Shown: one piece after another, positions 35,478 through 45,814 of the stretch
How the letters are laid out: every line of letters starts with the position of its first letter
Position numbering within the stretch: position 1 is the first letter of the stretch
Origin: Carboxylicivirga litoralis
Lineage (GTDB): Bacteria; Bacteroidota; Bacteroidia; Bacteroidales; Marinilabiliaceae
Length of the DNA stretch: 64,000 nt
NCBI RefSeq assembly: GCF_025499605.1
Contig: NZ_JAFMVC010000013.1
Span: 1 to 64,000 of the forward strand
Direction of reading: 5' to 3'
Notes under the pieces: generated by a model
Told to the model about the DNA's origin: nothing
The model's input: only the letters and a program-made list of their open reading frames with translations
Database searches by the model: none
Program-made: the position numbers and the translations under genes

Positions 35478-35517
35478 CAAATATGAACGATTGAATTTAT
35501 TTATGCAAGCGTTTGCA
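35478..35517 (-). promoter_or_regulatory. susC promoter of the polysaccharide locus with LacI-type operator
   Basis: TGCAAGCGTTTGCA at 35504-35517 is a near-palindrome sharing the core of the GH2 operator. The minus-strand -7 box CATATTTG (35485-35478, 7 of 8) is again 18 bp away, the same geometry as at 28211-28251. Confidence 0.76.
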
Positions 35518-35669
35518 CTCTTTATTTATTCACTGCAACTATCTTGAGGAAAATTAATGTCAGCGTAAGCCAGAGTAGACAAAGGATACAAAGCACAAGG
35601 AATATTTACATTTTTTCACAAAAAAATGAAGAAAAAAACAGATTGCAGTTAAATTAATAGGATTGATAC

Positions 35670-36587
35670 TTATCGATTAACCTCGAAGGTTTGATTATCG
35701 GAAACCAAGACCGTGGGTTCAAATATACCTTTAGCTTCATCCAATATTGGAGTTAAATCTCTATAGCGACTGGAAAAATGTCCTAATAATAATTTCCCCA
35801 CGCGTGCATCACGGGCAATGGTCGCAGCCTGCTTAGCGGTTGTATGACTGGTTCGTTTAGCCAAATCTTTTAACTCATGCAGAAATGTTGCTTCATGATA
35901 CAGTAAGTCCACGCCTTCAATAAACGGAATAACACGCCGATAATAACGCGTATCGGAACAGAAGGCGTATGAACAAGGCTTAGGAGCAGGAGTCAGTAAT
36001 TCTTCTGAAGCGACAGCTAAACCATCTTCGCCTATGAATTCCTCTCCAGCTTTGATAGCTACAATCTCAGGAACGGTTAACTGATACCTTACGATGGCTT
36101 CCTTTCGAATATTGGCGGGTTTTGGCTTCTCTTTGAATAAAAAACCACAGGTAGGCACCCGATGCGAGAGCGGGAAGGATTGCACAATCACCTTTTTATC
36201 CTCATAAATAACACGGGGCTCCTCGTAGCTTAAATCATTAAACACAATTGAATAAGGTAAATCGGCACAAAAATAGTCGAGATGTGGCTGCAATAAGCCT
36301 TTCAAATCTTCATGGGCGTGAATTGTCAATACTTTGCGCCTTCCCAACAAGCCAAATGTAGAAATCAGTCCAATTAAGCCAAATACATGATCTCCATGAA
36401 GGTGTGAAAGAAAGATATGATTGATTTTGGAGAAGTTGATTTTATTACGACGCAATTGCATTTGCGTACCTTCCCCACAGTCGATTAAAAAAAAACGCTC
36501 AGATACACGTAGTATCTGAGCGGTAGGATATCTATCCGATGTAGGTAATGCTGAATTACTTCCAAGGATGGTTAATGACAAAGACAT
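35670..36587 (-). CDS. rnz: Ribonuclease Z
   Basis: A 305-residue metallo-beta-lactamase-fold endonuclease that trims tRNA 3' ends. The zinc motif SHLHGDH is at 61-67; further ligands are visible in FPLSHRVPTCG, FCSDTR and LLGHFSSRY. The length is that of the short RNase Z type. Its ATG overlaps the stop of the STAS gene by 1 nt (TAATG), so translation is coupled. It is third in an apparent rpsA-STAS-rnz operon. Confidence 0.95.
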   Translation of the reverse strand: MSLSLTILGSNSALPTSDRYPTAQILRVSERFFLIDCGEGTQMQLRRNKINFSKINHIFLSHLHGDHVFGLIGLISTFGLLGRRKVLTIHAHEDLKGLLQPHLDYFCADLPYSIVFNDLSYEEPRVIYEDKKVIVQSFPLSHRVPTCGFLFKEKPKPANIRKEAIVRYQLTVPEIVAIKAGEEFIGEDGLAVASEELLTPAPKPCSYAFCSDTRYYRRVIPFIEGVDLLYHEATFLHELKDLAKRTSHTTAKQAATIARDARVGKLLLGHFSSRYRDLTPILDEAKGIFEPTVLVSDNQTFEVNR

Positions 36588-36943
36588 TAAATTGCTTCAA
36601 TGGCTTTACGTATCATTTGAATACCATCCTCTAACGATGGTGCGATGTTTAAAACTGAATCCAACTGCGACACTGAGATTAAACGCTCAACTGCCGGCTG
36701 TAATCCTGCCAATACAAATACACCATCAGCATTTTTACACAAACGATTGGCGACCAAGATTGCACTTAAACCAGACGAATCACAGTAGTTACACTTTCCC
36801 AGGTCAAGCAAAATATTCTTTTCGCCGTTACCTGACAATAGAACCAATTCTGATTTTAAGGTTGGAGCCACATGGGTATCCATCTTCTCTTTCAGAACCT
36901 GAACCAGTGTAAAATCGTCTAATTTATCAATCTTGAAGTCCAT
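36587..36943 (-). CDS. STAS-domain protein (anti-sigma factor antagonist-like)
   Basis: A 118-residue single STAS domain. The LDLGKCNYCDSSGLSAILVANRLC segment (about 62-86) has the DSSGL motif in which the Ser of SpoIIAA-like proteins is phosphorylated by an anti-sigma kinase. No kinase, sigma factor or phosphatase partner is encoded here. It lies 18 nt downstream of rpsA and overlaps rnz. Confidence 0.88.
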   Translation of the reverse strand: MDFKIDKLDDFTLVQVLKEKMDTHVAPTLKSELVLLSGNGEKNILLDLGKCNYCDSSGLSAILVANRLCKNADGVFVLAGLQPAVERLISVSQLDSVLNIAPSLEDGIQMIRKAIEAI

Positions 36944-36961
36944 ATATCGTTGGTTTTTAAC

Positions 36962-38818
36962 TTATTCTTTATCTCCTTCAGGTTTTCCTTCGTTAGCTTC
37001 CAATTGATTTTTCAATGCAGCTAATTCAGAAATATCTCCTAAAGTAGTCTTTTCTAAGTTATCATTCAACTTCTTCACACCTTTTTTGGTTGCTTTTGAA
37101 GCAGCTTTCTTAGCAGCTACTTCCTCTGACTTGTTAGCATCTTCGAAAGTGCGTGAGTGAGAAAGGATGATACGCTTAGCAGCTTTGTTAAACTCAATTA
37201 CTTTAAAATCAAGTTTCTCATCTACCTTAGCAGGCGCTCCATCTTCTTTCACTAAGTGACGAGGAGTAGCGAAACCTTCAACACCGTACTGTAATGCAAT
37301 TACGGCACCTTTGTCGAAAATGTCAACAATTGTTCCTTCGTGAATTGAATCAACAGTGAAGATTCCTTCGAATACATCCCATGGATTCTCTTCAAGCTGC
37401 TTGTGACCAAGGCTTAAACGACGGTTTTCTTTGTCGATTTCTAAAACAACGACTTCGATTGAATCACCGATAGCAGTAAATTCTGCCGGGTGCTTAATCT
37501 TCTTCGTCCATGAAAGGTCTGAAATGTGGATCAATCCATCAATTCCTTCTTCAATCTCTACAAATACACCGAAGTTAGTGAAGTTGCGAACAGTAGCAGA
37601 GTGCTTGCTACCAACAGCATATTTCTCTTCAATTTTCTCCCATGGATCAGCTTTAAGCTGCTTGATGCCTAATGACATCTTACGCTCGTCGCGATCCAAA
37701 GTCAATACCATAGCTTCTACTTCGTCACCCACTTTTAAGAAGTCTTGAGCGCTTCTCAAGTGTTGTGACCATGACATCTCTGATACGTGGATAAGACCTT
37801 CAACACCCGCTGCGATTTCAACAAACGCACCGTAGTCAGCCATCACAACCACTTTACCTTTAACAATGTCACCAACTTTCATTTCTGCATCCAATGAATC
37901 CCATGGATGAGCAGTCAATTGCTTCAATCCAAGAGCAATACGCTTCTTCTCATCATCAAAATCAAGGATTACAACGTTCAATTTCTGATCTAACTGAACG
38001 ATTTCTTCCGGATGATTTACGCGACCCCAAGAAAGGTCAGTAATGTGGATCAATCCGTCAACGCCACCAAGGTCGATGAATACACCGTAAGAAGTGATAT
38101 TCTTAACAGTTCCTTCCAATACCTGACCTTTTTCCAACTTAGAAATAATATCTTTCTTCTGCTGCTCAAGCTCAGCCTCGATAAGCGCTTTGTGAGATAC
38201 AACAACGTTTTTGAACTCAGGGTTGATTTTAACAACCTTGAATTCCATTGTTTTACCTACGTACATATCATAGTCGCGGATAGGCTTAACATCAATTTGA
38301 GAACCTGGTAAGAAAGCTTCGATACCAAATACGTCAACGATCATACCACCTTTAGTACGACACTTGATGTAACCCTTGATAACTTCGTCGTTATCCAACG
38401 CTTCGTTTACTCTGTCCCATGAACGTAAAGCACGTGCTTTTTTGTGCGAAAGAACTAACTGTCCTTTTTTGTCTTCCTGGCTCTCAACGTAAACTTCTAC
38501 TTTGTCGCCTACTGCTAACTCAGGATTGTAACGGAATTCGTTACGACTAACGATACCATCTGATTTGAAGCCAATGTTAATTACAACCTCACGTTTTGTA
38601 AGGGTAATAACTTCACCTTCAATAACTTCTTTTTCAGAAATTGTAGATAATGTTTTATCATACATCTCTGCTAATTCTTCTTTTGAAGCACCGCCACCTA
38701 CAACGTCGCCTGCTTCATAGCTATCCCAATCAAAATCTTCCATTGGTACGTTAGCTACCGTTTCCTTTACTTCAGGAGCTTTTTCCTGCTCCTCAGCATT
38801 TACTTTTTCTTCTGCCAT
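36962..38818 (-). CDS. rpsA: 30S ribosomal protein S1
   Basis: A 618-residue protein with six S1 RNA-binding domains in tandem, beginning near residues 40, 125, 208, 293, 380 and 465 (for example QVLEGTVKNITSYGVFIDLGGVDGLIHITDLSWG and repeats of the pattern). It has an acidic, Glu-rich N-terminal extension and a Lys/Glu-rich tail, both usual in Bacteroidota. S1 unfolds mRNA and promotes initiation. The divergent region 38819-39169 carries its promoter. Confidence 0.97.
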   Translation of the reverse strand: MAEEKVNAEEQEKAPEVKETVANVPMEDFDWDSYEAGDVVGGGASKEELAEMYDKTLSTISEKEVIEGEVITLTKREVVINIGFKSDGIVSRNEFRYNPELAVGDKVEVYVESQEDKKGQLVLSHKKARALRSWDRVNEALDNDEVIKGYIKCRTKGGMIVDVFGIEAFLPGSQIDVKPIRDYDMYVGKTMEFKVVKINPEFKNVVVSHKALIEAELEQQKKDIISKLEKGQVLEGTVKNITSYGVFIDLGGVDGLIHITDLSWGRVNHPEEIVQLDQKLNVVILDFDDEKKRIALGLKQLTAHPWDSLDAEMKVGDIVKGKVVVMADYGAFVEIAAGVEGLIHVSEMSWSQHLRSAQDFLKVGDEVEAMVLTLDRDERKMSLGIKQLKADPWEKIEEKYAVGSKHSATVRNFTNFGVFVEIEEGIDGLIHISDLSWTKKIKHPAEFTAIGDSIEVVVLEIDKENRRLSLGHKQLEENPWDVFEGIFTVDSIHEGTIVDIFDKGAVIALQYGVEGFATPRHLVKEDGAPAKVDEKLDFKVIEFNKAAKRIILSHSRTFEDANKSEEVAAKKAASKATKKGVKKLNDNLEKTTLGDISELAALKNQLEANEGKPEGDKE

Positions 38819-38873
38819 TTTTCTTTAAATCTTTAATAACTAGTAGTTAGACATTATATTGAAAAAATCGCTG

Positions 38874-38904
38874 CAAAAGTAGAAACTTTTTTCCATGTAA
38901 AAAA
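38874..38904 (-). promoter_or_regulatory. rpsA promoter
   Basis: On the minus strand TACTTTTG (38881-38874) is a full match to TAnnTTTG; 19 bp upstream lies TTTT (38904-38901), 3 of 4 for the -33 TTTG. Confidence 0.55.
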
Positions 38905-39077
38905 GCTTCAGAACAAATAAACAGCAAGTCCTAAAAATAAGGTGGAGAAACGCTTACGTCAAGTCATCCGTTTTAACATTTATTAAGGAGCCTTTATACT
39001 GCATCAAATTACACTGCACTCTTATACTTTATATTATACAACACCTAATTATTAAGGCAAACTAACAATAAAAGTTA

Positions 39078-39085
39078 TACTTTTG
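39078..39085 (+). promoter_or_regulatory. ugd -7 promoter element
   Basis: TACTTTTG fully matches TAnnTTTG, 85 bp before the ugd start. No clear -33 box. Confidence 0.42.
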
Positions 39086-39169
39086 GCTTTTGTAATAAAT
39101 GAATTATAATAGTACTTTCATTGCTGAATATACTTAAGCTGAAAATATCTAAAATAAAACTTTAGACAT

Positions 39170-40495
39170 ATGAAAATTTCAATTGTTGGAACTGGTTATG
39201 TAGGATTAGTAACCGGCACATGTTTTGCCGATACCGGCATCAATGTAACATGTGTTGATATCGATAAAGATAAAATCGACAAATTAAAAAAGGGTATCAT
39301 TCCAATATATGAGCCTGGTCTTGACCAAATGGTTCTTAAAAATGTTGAAAAAGAAAGATTACATTTCACCACAAACCTGAAAGAAAGCCTTGAGCACTCT
39401 GAAGCGATCTTTATTGCAGTAGGAACTCCTCCGGGTGAAGATGGCAGTGCTGATTTAAGCCATGTACTAGAAGTAGCTCGCCAGATTGGCCGACACATGA
39501 CTAATTATTTAGTGGTTGTAACAAAAAGTACAGTACCGATTGCCACCGCAAAAAAAGTAAAAGCAGCTATTCAGGATGAACTAGAGAAAAGAGGCGTTGA
39601 ATTAGATTTTGATGTCGCATCCAATCCTGAATTCCTTAAAGAAGGTAATGCCATTGAAGACTTCTTAAAGCCAGACCGAATTGTTGTTGGCATTGAGTCG
39701 GAACGTGCTGAAAAATTAATGAACAGACTTTATAAACCATTTGTATTAAATGGTCACCCTATCCTGTTTATGGATATTCCATCAGCAGAGATGACAAAAT
39801 ATGCTGCTAATGCCATGTTAGCCACTAAGATTAGCTTTATGAATGACATCGCTAACCTTTGTGAAATTGTTGGCGCTGACGTCACCAACGTGCGCCGTGG
39901 TATTGGTTCCGACTCACGCATTGGTAACAAATTCATTTATGCTGGTGCTGGCTACGGTGGGTCATGTTTCCCAAAGGATGTGAAAGCCATTATTAAAACT
40001 GCTCAACTTAACAATTACAACTTGCGTATTCTGGAAGCCGTTGAAAATGTTAATGACGATCAGAAGAAAGTAATCATCAGCAAAATAAAGGCACACTTCC
40101 CTGATATTAAAGGAAAAACATTTGCCATGTGGGGTTTATCCTTTAAACCACACACGGATGACATGCGCGAAGCACCATCAGTTGTCATTGCCAACGCCCT
40201 GGTTGAGTTGGGTGCTAAAGTTAAAGCTTACGACCCGGTTGCCATGGATGAAGCGAAACACATCCTTGGTGATACTATTGAGTATGGCGAAGACCAGTAT
40301 GATGTTCTGATTGATGCAGATGCCTTAATTCTAATAACCGAATGGCCAGAGTTTAGGGTACCTAATTATAAGGTGATGGACAAGTTGCTGAAACAAAAAG
40401 TCCTTTTTGATGGCCGTAACATTTACGACCCTGAGGAAATGAAAGAATTTGGCTATACCTATTATAGTATTGGCCGACCTACTATTGGCGAATAA
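39170..40495 (+). CDS. ugd: UDP-glucose 6-dehydrogenase
   Basis: A 441-residue enzyme oxidising UDP-glucose to UDP-glucuronate with two NAD+. It has the Rossmann motif [10 protein letters not shown] (7-16), the [15 protein letters not shown] segment and the catalytic Cys266 in [10 protein letters not shown]. The C-terminal UDP-binding domain has GRNIYDP. It is followed by a terminator, then by the UDP-glucuronate decarboxylase gene, so the two steps from UDP-glucose to UDP-xylose are adjacent. Confidence 0.95.
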   Translation: MKISIVGTGYVGLVTGTCFADTGINVTCVDIDKDKIDKLKKGIIPIYEPGLDQMVLKNVEKERLHFTTNLKESLEHSEAIFIAVGTPPGEDGSADLSHVLEVARQIGRHMTNYLVVVTKSTVPIATAKKVKAAIQDELEKRGVELDFDVASNPEFLKEGNAIEDFLKPDRIVVGIESERAEKLMNRLYKPFVLNGHPILFMDIPSAEMTKYAANAMLATKISFMNDIANLCEIVGADVTNVRRGIGSDSRIGNKFIYAGAGYGGSCFPKDVKAIIKTAQLNNYNLRILEAVENVNDDQKKVIISKIKAHFPDIKGKTFAMWGLSFKPHTDDMREAPSVVIANALVELGAKVKAYDPVAMDEAKHILGDTIEYGEDQYDVLIDADALILITEWPEFRVPNYKVMDKLLKQKVLFDGRNIYDPEEMKEFGYTYYSIGRPTIGE

Positions 40496-40510
40496 TACTA
40501 ATGAAAATAT

Positions 40511-40544
40511 AAGCCTGAAAGACAACAAACTCCTTTCAGGCTTT
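40511..40544 (+). terminator. Terminator after ugd
   Basis: AAGCCTGAAAG (40511-40521) pairs with CTTTCAGGCTT (40533-40543); short T-run. It separates ugd from the decarboxylase gene. Confidence 0.72.
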
Positions 40545-40583
40545 ATCATTTCTAAACAAAGCATTAAGTCATAATCACACATA

Positions 40584-41534
40584 ATGAAAAACAGAGTTTT
40601 AGTAACAGGAGGTGCCGGCTTTATTGGCTCACACCTATGCGAAAGATTATTAAATGAAGGCAATGAGGTTATCTGCATGGACAACTATTTTACCGGTTCG
40701 AAGGAGAATGTTGTTCATTTAATGGATAACCCCTACTTTGAGCTAATCCGTCACGATGTTACACACCCATACTTTGTTGAAGTAGATCAGATTTACAACC
40801 TGGCATGTCCTGCTTCGCCGGTTCATTACCAATACAACTCTATCAAAACGATTAAAACATCGGTGATGGGCGCCATTAACATGCTTGGACTGGCTAAGCG
40901 AATTAAAGCACGTATTTTGCAGGCATCAACCAGCGAAGTCTATGGCGATCCGCTTATTCATCCACAAACAGAAGATTACTGGGGAAATGTGAACCCAATA
41001 GGCATTCGCTCCTGTTACGACGAAGGAAAACGATGTGCAGAAAGTTTATTTGTGAATTACCACCAACAAAACGGTGTTGACATTCGCATCATCCGCATTT
41101 TCAATACCTATGGCCCTCGCATGAATCCAAATGACGGACGCGTTGTATCGAACTTTATTGTTCAGGCTTTAAAAGGAGAAGACATTACTGTTTTTGGTGA
41201 CGGAAAGCAGACCCGAAGCTTCCAGTACGTAGATGATTTGGTTGAAGGCATGATTCGCATGATGAATAACGAAGACTTTGTTGGACCGGTTAACATTGGT
41301 AATCCAAATGAATTTACCATGCTGGAATTGGCACAAAACGTGATTGACCTAACCAATTCCAAGTCAAAACTGGTCTACCTGCCATTACCTGCCGATGATC
41401 CTTTGCAGCGACAACCCGACATTTCACTGGCTAAAGAAAAGCTGAACAACTGGGAGCCCACGGTTCAGTTGCGGGAAGGCCTGACACAAACGATTCAGTA
41501 TTTTGATGACTTGTTGAAACAAGGAGACGCATAA
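40584..41534 (+). CDS. UDP-glucuronate decarboxylase (UDP-xylose synthase)
   Basis: A 316-residue extended SDR protein. [14 protein letters not shown] (NAD-binding, about 9-22), [20 protein letters not shown], the STSEVYGDP segment and the catalytic YDEGKR (Tyr-x3-Lys) are the usual UXS signatures. It converts UDP-glucuronate to UDP-xylose and fits directly after ugd. The length and SxSEVYGDP/YDEGKR context distinguish it from the dTDP-glucose dehydratase RfbB, which is missing here. Confidence 0.92.
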   Translation: MKNRVLVTGGAGFIGSHLCERLLNEGNEVICMDNYFTGSKENVVHLMDNPYFELIRHDVTHPYFVEVDQIYNLACPASPVHYQYNSIKTIKTSVMGAINMLGLAKRIKARILQASTSEVYGDPLIHPQTEDYWGNVNPIGIRSCYDEGKRCAESLFVNYHQQNGVDIRIIRIFNTYGPRMNPNDGRVVSNFIVQALKGEDITVFGDGKQTRSFQYVDDLVEGMIRMMNNEDFVGPVNIGNPNEFTMLELAQNVIDLTNSKSKLVYLPLPADDPLQRQPDISLAKEKLNNWEPTVQLREGLTQTIQYFDDLLKQGDA

Positions 41535-41567
41535 TATCATATTCATTCCAATCGACACAAAAGCTAT

Positions 41568-42446
41568 ATGAAAAAGAGAAAAGGTATAATATTAGCTGGC
41601 GGGTCAGGTACACGCCTCTACCCGATTACTAAAAGTATCTCCAAGCAAATCATACCGGTTTATAATAAACCAATGATTTACTATCCGCTTTCAGTATTGA
41701 TGCTTTCTGGCATTCGGGAAATATTAATCATCAGCACACCACATGATTTACCTTTGTATAAAGAATTGTTTGGCGATGGTTCCGATCTAGGCCTGTCGCT
41801 TTCATATGCCGAGCAACCTTCACCGGATGGTTTGGCTCAAGCATTTATTATTGGTGAAGAGTTTATCGGTGATGACGATGTAGCTTTGGTATTAGGCGAT
41901 AATATATTCTATGCCTTTGACTTCACCAAAACACTTACAGAAGCAGCACAAACAAATGATGGTGCGGTGGTATTTGGCTACTATGTAACTGATCCGGAAC
42001 GATACGGTGTTGCAGAGTTTGATAAAGATGGGAAAGTACTTTCCTTAGAGGAAAAACCAGAGAAACCGAAAAGCCACTATGCCGTTACAGGATTATATTT
42101 CTACAGCAATGATGTGGTTCAAAAAGCCAAATCTTTAAAACCTTCGAAACGTGGTGAGTTGGAAATTACCGACCTCAATGTGCTATATTTAAATGAGCAG
42201 CGCTTAAAAATGTCGATTCTTGGCCGTGGCGCCGCCTGGCTGGATACTGGTACGCACGATAGTTTATTACAGGCCTCTAACTTTATTGCAACCATTGAAA
42301 ACCGACAAGGACTAAAGGTTGCTTGTATTGAAGAAATAGCCTATACAAAAGGTTTCATCAACAAAGAACAACTCATTAAACTGGCCGAACCATTGAAGAA
42401 AAACGAATATGGGCAGTATTTGCTAAGAATTGTCAACGAAAACTGA
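41568..42446 (+). CDS. rfbA: Glucose-1-phosphate thymidylyltransferase
   Basis: A 292-residue nucleotidyltransferase making dTDP-glucose. It has [17 protein letters not shown] (about 12-28) with the signature Lys, the substrate-binding LVLGDNIFY, and [19 protein letters not shown]. It lies 34 nt after the decarboxylase gene. The product should pass to RfbB, which is not encoded in this window, before RfbC and RfbD, which are. Confidence 0.95.
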   Translation: MKKRKGIILAGGSGTRLYPITKSISKQIIPVYNKPMIYYPLSVLMLSGIREILIISTPHDLPLYKELFGDGSDLGLSLSYAEQPSPDGLAQAFIIGEEFIGDDDVALVLGDNIFYAFDFTKTLTEAAQTNDGAVVFGYYVTDPERYGVAEFDKDGKVLSLEEKPEKPKSHYAVTGLYFYSNDVVQKAKSLKPSKRGELEITDLNVLYLNEQRLKMSILGRGAAWLDTGTHDSLLQASNFIATIENRQGLKVACIEEIAYTKGFINKEQLIKLAEPLKKNEYGQYLLRIVNEN

Positions 42447-42517
42447 TAATTACACAAGATTATTATCGCTTTACTTTTAATTCGTAAAACATTTTACAAA
42501 TACACTTATTATCTTTC

Positions 42518-42525
42518 TATATTTG
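42518..42525 (+). promoter_or_regulatory. rfbC -7 promoter element
   Basis: TATATTTG fully matches TAnnTTTG; TTTA 21 bp upstream (42493-42496) is a 3 of 4 match to the -33 box. 52 bp before the rfbC start. Confidence 0.5.
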
Positions 42526-42576
42526 TACGCTCATTATTTTATACAGTGAGTCAACCCAACAACAAACTGGTAGTAT

Positions 42577-43137
42577 ATGGAAATTATAACAACTGACATA
42601 CCTAGCTTATTAATCATTAAACCGGAAGTTTTCAGTGACCCTAGAGGCTTCTTTTTAGAGGCTTATACTGAAAAGAGATATCAGGATGCTGGTATCAATT
42701 CTAAGTTTATTCAAGACAACATCTCCAAATCAACCTATGGTGTCATCAGGGGTTTACACTATCAATTAGCACCTTATTCGCAATCCAAACTGGTGCAAGT
42801 ATTGGAAGGCAAAGTATTAGATGTTGCTGTTGATTTAAGAAAGAACTCCCCAACATTCGGCCAACATTTCTCGGTTGAATTATCAGCAGAAAACAAGTTA
42901 CAGTTCTACATCCCACAAGGATTTGCACATGGTTTTTCAGTACTAAGCGAAAAAGCCCTTGTCTCTTATAAATGTGACAACTATTATAGTCAGGAAGCGG
43001 AGCGCGGCATTGCTTACAACGATGCTAAACTAAATATTGACTGGAAAATCCCTGCAGAAAAGGCAATTATTTCATCGAAGGACAGTATTCTTCCTGCTTT
43101 TGGCGAAGCAGAACACAACTTTGTATACGGTATATAA
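42577..43137 (+). CDS. rfbC: dTDP-4-dehydrorhamnose 3,5-epimerase
   Basis: A 186-residue cupin-fold epimerase. GVIRGLHYQ carries the catalytic His of the family, with DLRKNSPTFG and IPQGFAHGFSVLSEKA as further conserved stretches. It acts after RfbB in dTDP-L-rhamnose synthesis. The stop overlaps the rfbD start (TAATG), so the two are translationally coupled. Confidence 0.95.
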   Translation: MEIITTDIPSLLIIKPEVFSDPRGFFLEAYTEKRYQDAGINSKFIQDNISKSTYGVIRGLHYQLAPYSQSKLVQVLEGKVLDVAVDLRKNSPTFGQHFSVELSAENKLQFYIPQGFAHGFSVLSEKALVSYKCDNYYSQEAERGIAYNDAKLNIDWKIPAEKAIISSKDSILPAFGEAEHNFVYGI

Positions 43138-44006
43138 TGAAGCAAATATTAGTTATCGGCTCTGAAGGACAGTTGGGTTCAGAAATAAAAGACAGATGCA
43201 AGAAAGTTGACAATGCACAATTTTCGTTTACATCACTTGAAACACTTGACGTCACTAACACAGAGGATTTAACAAAAACAATTAAGGCTGTAAACTACAG
43301 CTATATAATCAATTGCACTGCTTATACGGCTGTTGATAAAGCTGAAAGTGAAAAAGATCTGGCAATAAAGATTAACACAACAGCTGTTGAAAAAATAGGA
43401 GAAGCAGCGCAGGCAATCAACGCAAAAGTCATCCATATTTCTACCGATTACGTGTTTGATGGCAATAGTCATTTTCCGTATAAAGAGGATGCTGCAACGG
43501 CGCCTCAGTCGGTATATGGAGCCACAAAACTAAGCGGGGAAAAGCACTTGATGGAAAGCAATCCGAACTCAATTATTATCCGCACCTCATGGCTTTACTC
43601 GGCCAATGGAAATAATTTTGTAAAGACCATGATTCGCCTGGGGCAAGAACGAGAAGAACTCGGCGTTATCTTCGACCAGATAGGAACACCAACCTATGCC
43701 GGCGATCTGGCTGATGCGATATTACATATTATTGAATCAGACATGAGCAAATCTATTCCTTTTGTTCCTGGCATCTATCATTACAGCAACGAAGGCGTTG
43801 TCAGCTGGTATGATTTCACGCTTGCTATTTTGGAAAAAATGAACATATCTTGCAGGGTCAAACCAATTGAAACAAAAGATTATCCAACGCCTGCTCCAAG
43901 ACCACATTATAGTGTTTTGAATAAGGCTAAGATTAAGGAAACCTACAATCTGGCAATTCCCTATTGGAGAGACAGTTTAGATATTTGCTTATCGAAAATA
44001 AAATAA
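43137..44006 (+). CDS. rfbD: dTDP-4-dehydrorhamnose reductase
   Basis: A 289-residue SDR protein completing dTDP-L-rhamnose. It has the NAD(P) motif GSEGQLGSEI near the N-terminus, IINCTAYTAVDKAE, HISTDYVFDG, and YGATKLSGE with the catalytic Tyr-x3-Lys. RTSWLYS follows. It overlaps rfbC. Confidence 0.95.
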   Translation: MKQILVIGSEGQLGSEIKDRCKKVDNAQFSFTSLETLDVTNTEDLTKTIKAVNYSYIINCTAYTAVDKAESEKDLAIKINTTAVEKIGEAAQAINAKVIHISTDYVFDGNSHFPYKEDAATAPQSVYGATKLSGEKHLMESNPNSIIIRTSWLYSANGNNFVKTMIRLGQEREELGVIFDQIGTPTYAGDLADAILHIIESDMSKSIPFVPGIYHYSNEGVVSWYDFTLAILEKMNISCRVKPIETKDYPTPAPRPHYSVLNKAKIKETYNLAIPYWRDSLDICLSKIK

Positions 44007-44042
44007 ATCTGATTATCTAACACACCACAAATATTATTGAAG

Positions 44043-45791
44043 ATGCAAAATCAGGATGTATTAAATGCTGTTGTAAAAAAAGCCCAGGAGTGGCTTGACG
44101 GCAACTACGATGCTGAAACAAAAGCAGCCATCAAAGCAATGATGGACAAAGAAGATAAAACTGAACTAATCGACTCTTTTTATAAAGATTTAGAATTCGG
44201 TACCGGAGGCCTTCGCGGCATTATGGGTGCTGGTTCAAACCGCATGAATATATACACGGTTGGTGCAGCCACGCAAGGCTTGGCCAACTATTTACTGAAG
44301 AACTTTAGCGATGTAGAGCAAATTGGCGTTGTTATTGGCCACGATTGCCGTAACAACAGCCGCTTATTCTCTGAAGTGGTTGCTGACATTTTCAGTGCTA
44401 ACGGTATTAAAGCGTATATATTTGAAGATTTACGACCAACACCAGAAATCTCATACGCCATTCGTCAGTTAGGTTGCCAAAGTGGTGTGATTATCACGGC
44501 ATCACATAACCCAAAAGCATACAATGGCTACAAAGCTTATTGGAATGATGGAGCCCAGTTAACAGCGCCTCACGACACTAATGTCATTGATGAAGTAAAC
44601 AAAATAGCTTCGATTGATGACATTCAATTTGAAGGCAACAAAGAGCTTATTGAAGTGCTTGGTGAAGACATGGATAACCAATATCTGGAACAGGTAAAAA
44701 GCCTTGTTTTAGACCAGGATTTAATTGACCGTAATAAAGACCTGAAAATTGTTTACTCACCCATACATGGTACAGGTGTTAAAATGATTCCAGCAGCGCT
44801 GCGCAAATGCGGTTTTGAAAATGTCATCAACGTTCCTGAACAAGATGTAGTGAGCGGTGAATTCCCAACAGTTGTTTCGCCCAACCCGGAAGAACCGGCT
44901 GCATTAGAGATGGCTTTAAATAAAGCAGAAGAAACCAATGCTGACATTGTGATGGCATCAGATCCTGACAGTGACCGTTTGGGTATAGCCGTTCGTAACG
45001 AAAAAGGCGAATTTGTACTGGTTAATGGTAACCAAACAGCAACTCTACTTACCTGGTACATACTGAAAAAATGGAAAGAGCTTGGAAAGTTAACCGGTAA
45101 GGAGTACATCGTTAAAACCATTGTTACTTCAGAGTTGATGAAGGAAATAGCGGTTAAAAACGGTATTGAATATTTTGATGTATACACGGGCTTCAAATGG
45201 ATTGCCAAGGTGATTCGTGAGTTAGAAGGCGAGAAGAAATACATCTGCGGCGGTGAAGAATCATATGGTTTCTTACCTGGCGATTATGTGCGCGACAAAG
45301 ATGCTGTAGCTGCCATCACTATTACTGCGGAAATCGCTGCCTGGGCTAAAGACAATGGCAAATCTCTATTCGATGTACTTCAGGATATTTACATGGAATA
45401 TGGTTTCTCAAAAGAGAAGATGATTTACATTGTGCGCGAAGGTAAATCGGGCGCTGATGAAATCAAGCAACTGATGACCAACTTCCGTACAACTCCACCA
45501 CAAACATTGGCGGGTGACAAAGTAAGCATCATCAAAGATTATTCGAAGTTGGATGCGTTCTATGTATTGAAAAACAAGCACGAGACCATTGACTTACCTG
45601 GCGAATCAAACGTTTTGCAGTTCTTTACTGAAAATGGGTATAAAGTTTCTGTTCGTCCATCGGGCACTGAACCTAAGATTAAATTCTATATGGAAGTAAA
45701 AGTACCTATGAATAGCAAGGAAGAGTTCTATCCGGCGAATGAAAAAGCCGATGCGATTATTGATGCCATTGCGAAAGATTTAGGTATTTAA
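44043..45791 (+). CDS. Phosphohexomutase (phosphoglucomutase/phosphomannomutase family)
   Basis: A 582-residue alpha-D-phosphohexomutase. The start at 44043 (ATG) is preferred to a TTG two codons earlier. Visible motifs are the phosphoserine loop TASHNPKAYNGYK (Ser154), the metal loop DPDSDRLG (about 306-313), the sugar-binding GGEESYGF and the phosphate-binding RPSGTEPKIKFY. It interconverts glucose-1-phosphate and glucose-6-phosphate (or mannose phosphates), supplying glucose-1-phosphate for RfbA and UDP-glucose synthesis. It lies 36 nt after rfbD. Confidence 0.93.
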   Translation: MQNQDVLNAVVKKAQEWLDGNYDAETKAAIKAMMDKEDKTELIDSFYKDLEFGTGGLRGIMGAGSNRMNIYTVGAATQGLANYLLKNFSDVEQIGVVIGHDCRNNSRLFSEVVADIFSANGIKAYIFEDLRPTPEISYAIRQLGCQSGVIITASHNPKAYNGYKAYWNDGAQLTAPHDTNVIDEVNKIASIDDIQFEGNKELIEVLGEDMDNQYLEQVKSLVLDQDLIDRNKDLKIVYSPIHGTGVKMIPAALRKCGFENVINVPEQDVVSGEFPTVVSPNPEEPAALEMALNKAEETNADIVMASDPDSDRLGIAVRNEKGEFVLVNGNQTATLLTWYILKKWKELGKLTGKEYIVKTIVTSELMKEIAVKNGIEYFDVYTGFKWIAKVIRELEGEKKYICGGEESYGFLPGDYVRDKDAVAAITITAEIAAWAKDNGKSLFDVLQDIYMEYGFSKEKMIYIVREGKSGADEIKQLMTNFRTTPPQTLAGDKVSIIKDYSKLDAFYVLKNKHETIDLPGESNVLQFFTENGYKVSVRPSGTEPKIKFYMEVKVPMNSKEEFYPANEKADAIIDAIAKDLGI

Positions 45792-45814
45792 TACCTTTCA
45801 TACAAAATAATTGT

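Larger units (their letters stand above)
38819..39169. other. Divergent promoter region rpsA / ugd
   Basis: Non-coding. It holds a minus-strand -7 box for rpsA at 38874-38881 and a plus-strand -7 box TACTTTTG for ugd at 39078-39085. Nothing else was recognised. Confidence 0.5.

Noticed and set aside
40584-41534. dTDP-glucose 4,6-dehydratase (rfbB) as identity of this SDR gene
   Set aside because: Length of 316 residues, the YDEGKR active site and adjacency to ugd fit UDP-glucuronate decarboxylase instead.
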